This document shows, piece by piece, positions 6,396-6,598 of a stretch of DNA of 6,598 nt. Every line of letters begins with the position of its first letter. Position 1 is the first letter of the stretch. Source of the DNA: a bacterium (GTDB taxonomy: Bacteria > UBA9089 > UBA9088); contig JBFLYE010000201.1 in assembly GCA_040756715.1 (NCBI GenBank), forward strand, positions 1 to 6,598, written 5' to 3'. The position numbers were made by a program, and so were the translations under genes. Under the pieces are notes generated by a model that worked only from the letters and a program-made list of their open reading frames with translations, did no database searches and was not told the DNA's origin.

Positions 6396-6484
6396 TTTAT
6401 AAAATTATGAATTTTGAATTAAAAGGGGAAAAATTTTATAAAACTTAAACCTTCAATCCAAAATTCAAAATTTAGAATTCAAAA
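6396..6484. repeat. Solo copy of the AT-rich core repeat in the antitoxin leader (copy 2)
   Basis: An 89-bp near-duplicate of 5582-5684 in the same orientation. It lacks 14 bp, exactly two heptads, of the TTGAATT-type run, and differs at two bases (GGGG for GGG-A, and AATCC for AATTC). The MITE tips are absent here. The 12-bp arms 6409-6420 and 6455-6466 still pair (the one difference gives a G-U pair in minus-strand RNA), so the antitoxin leader could form a long hairpin. It fills the space from just after the promoter -10 box to 14 nt before the start codon. Confidence 0.85.
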
Positions 6485-6485
6485 A

Positions 6486-6515
6486 ATTATATCCTTTTTG
6501 TTTTAAGGTAGTCAA
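6486..6515 (-). promoter_or_regulatory. Sigma70-type promoter for the UPF0175/PIN operon
   Basis: On the minus strand, TTGACT (6510-6515) and a perfect TATAAT (6486-6491) are separated by 18 bp. Transcription should begin about 6-8 bp further, near 6479, at the edge of the AT-rich repeat, giving a leader of roughly 95 nt before ATG 6382. This is the clearest promoter seen in the window. Because no convincing terminator lies between here and the activase, it may also drive downstream genes. Confidence 0.7.
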
Positions 6516-6598
6516 CTTTGGCAAATTTTTAAATTTTGCTCTTTTTTAAGAAAAAATTAAAGAAAATGGTTTATTTAGACGATAAAGAAAATAGAAGA

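Noticed and set aside
6566-6598. Start of a plus-strand gene (ATG, 11 codons open to the window end)
   Set aside because: Too short to judge, with no clear ribosome site in an A-rich stretch; the rest of 6516-6598 shows no feature I can support.

Overview
The window is AT-rich DNA in which every gene I can support lies on the minus strand, so transcription runs from right to left. Gene content (a giant fused acyl-CoA dehydratase activase, two toxin-antitoxin-type gene pairs) together with heptanucleotide repeats and a MITE suggests an uncultured anaerobic bacterium. Nothing here fixes the phylum. Stops are TAA or TAG and tryptophan is TGG in the intact genes, so the standard code is assumed.

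Right end (6598 down to 5169). A strong sigma70-type promoter (6486-6515) is followed immediately by an AT-rich repeat (6396-6484), then a UPF0175-family antitoxin (6089-6382). Its partner, a PIN-domain toxin of the DUF3368 family, starts in the overlapping TAGTG. The toxin gene is dead: it has a TGA nonsense codon at codon 60 and is split by a 237-bp MITE (5525-5761) flanked by a TA duplication. Removing the MITE plus one TA restores exactly one 164-codon frame ending at 5359. A small unknown ORF (5169-5369) overlaps the toxin's 3' end.

Centre (5122 down to 1016). One 1368-residue protein carries two BcrA/BadF/HgdC-type ATPase modules, a cysteine-rich connector, a DUF2229 region and HgdB-like sequence. 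The linkers at residues 289-299 and 612-623 are encoded by two unrelated 7-bp tandem arrays.

Left end (1029 down to 1). A MNT nucleotidyltransferase overlaps the activase end by 14 bp, a HEPN protein overlaps the MNT gene by 11 bp, and a short zinc-ribbon ORF follows 56 bp later. The zinc-ribbon ORF runs into a second, inverted copy of the MITE (1-121, cut by the window edge). This copy matches the first at all 121 visible bases, and its tip supplies the ORF's stop codon.

How it fits together: the activase is probably the metabolic gene, with MNT/HEPN translationally coupled behind it. The UPF0175/PIN locus upstream is a decayed toxin-antitoxin system with a surviving antitoxin. The main discovery-type signal is the recently active MITE, with an internal heptad-repeat core that also occurs alone in the antitoxin leader.
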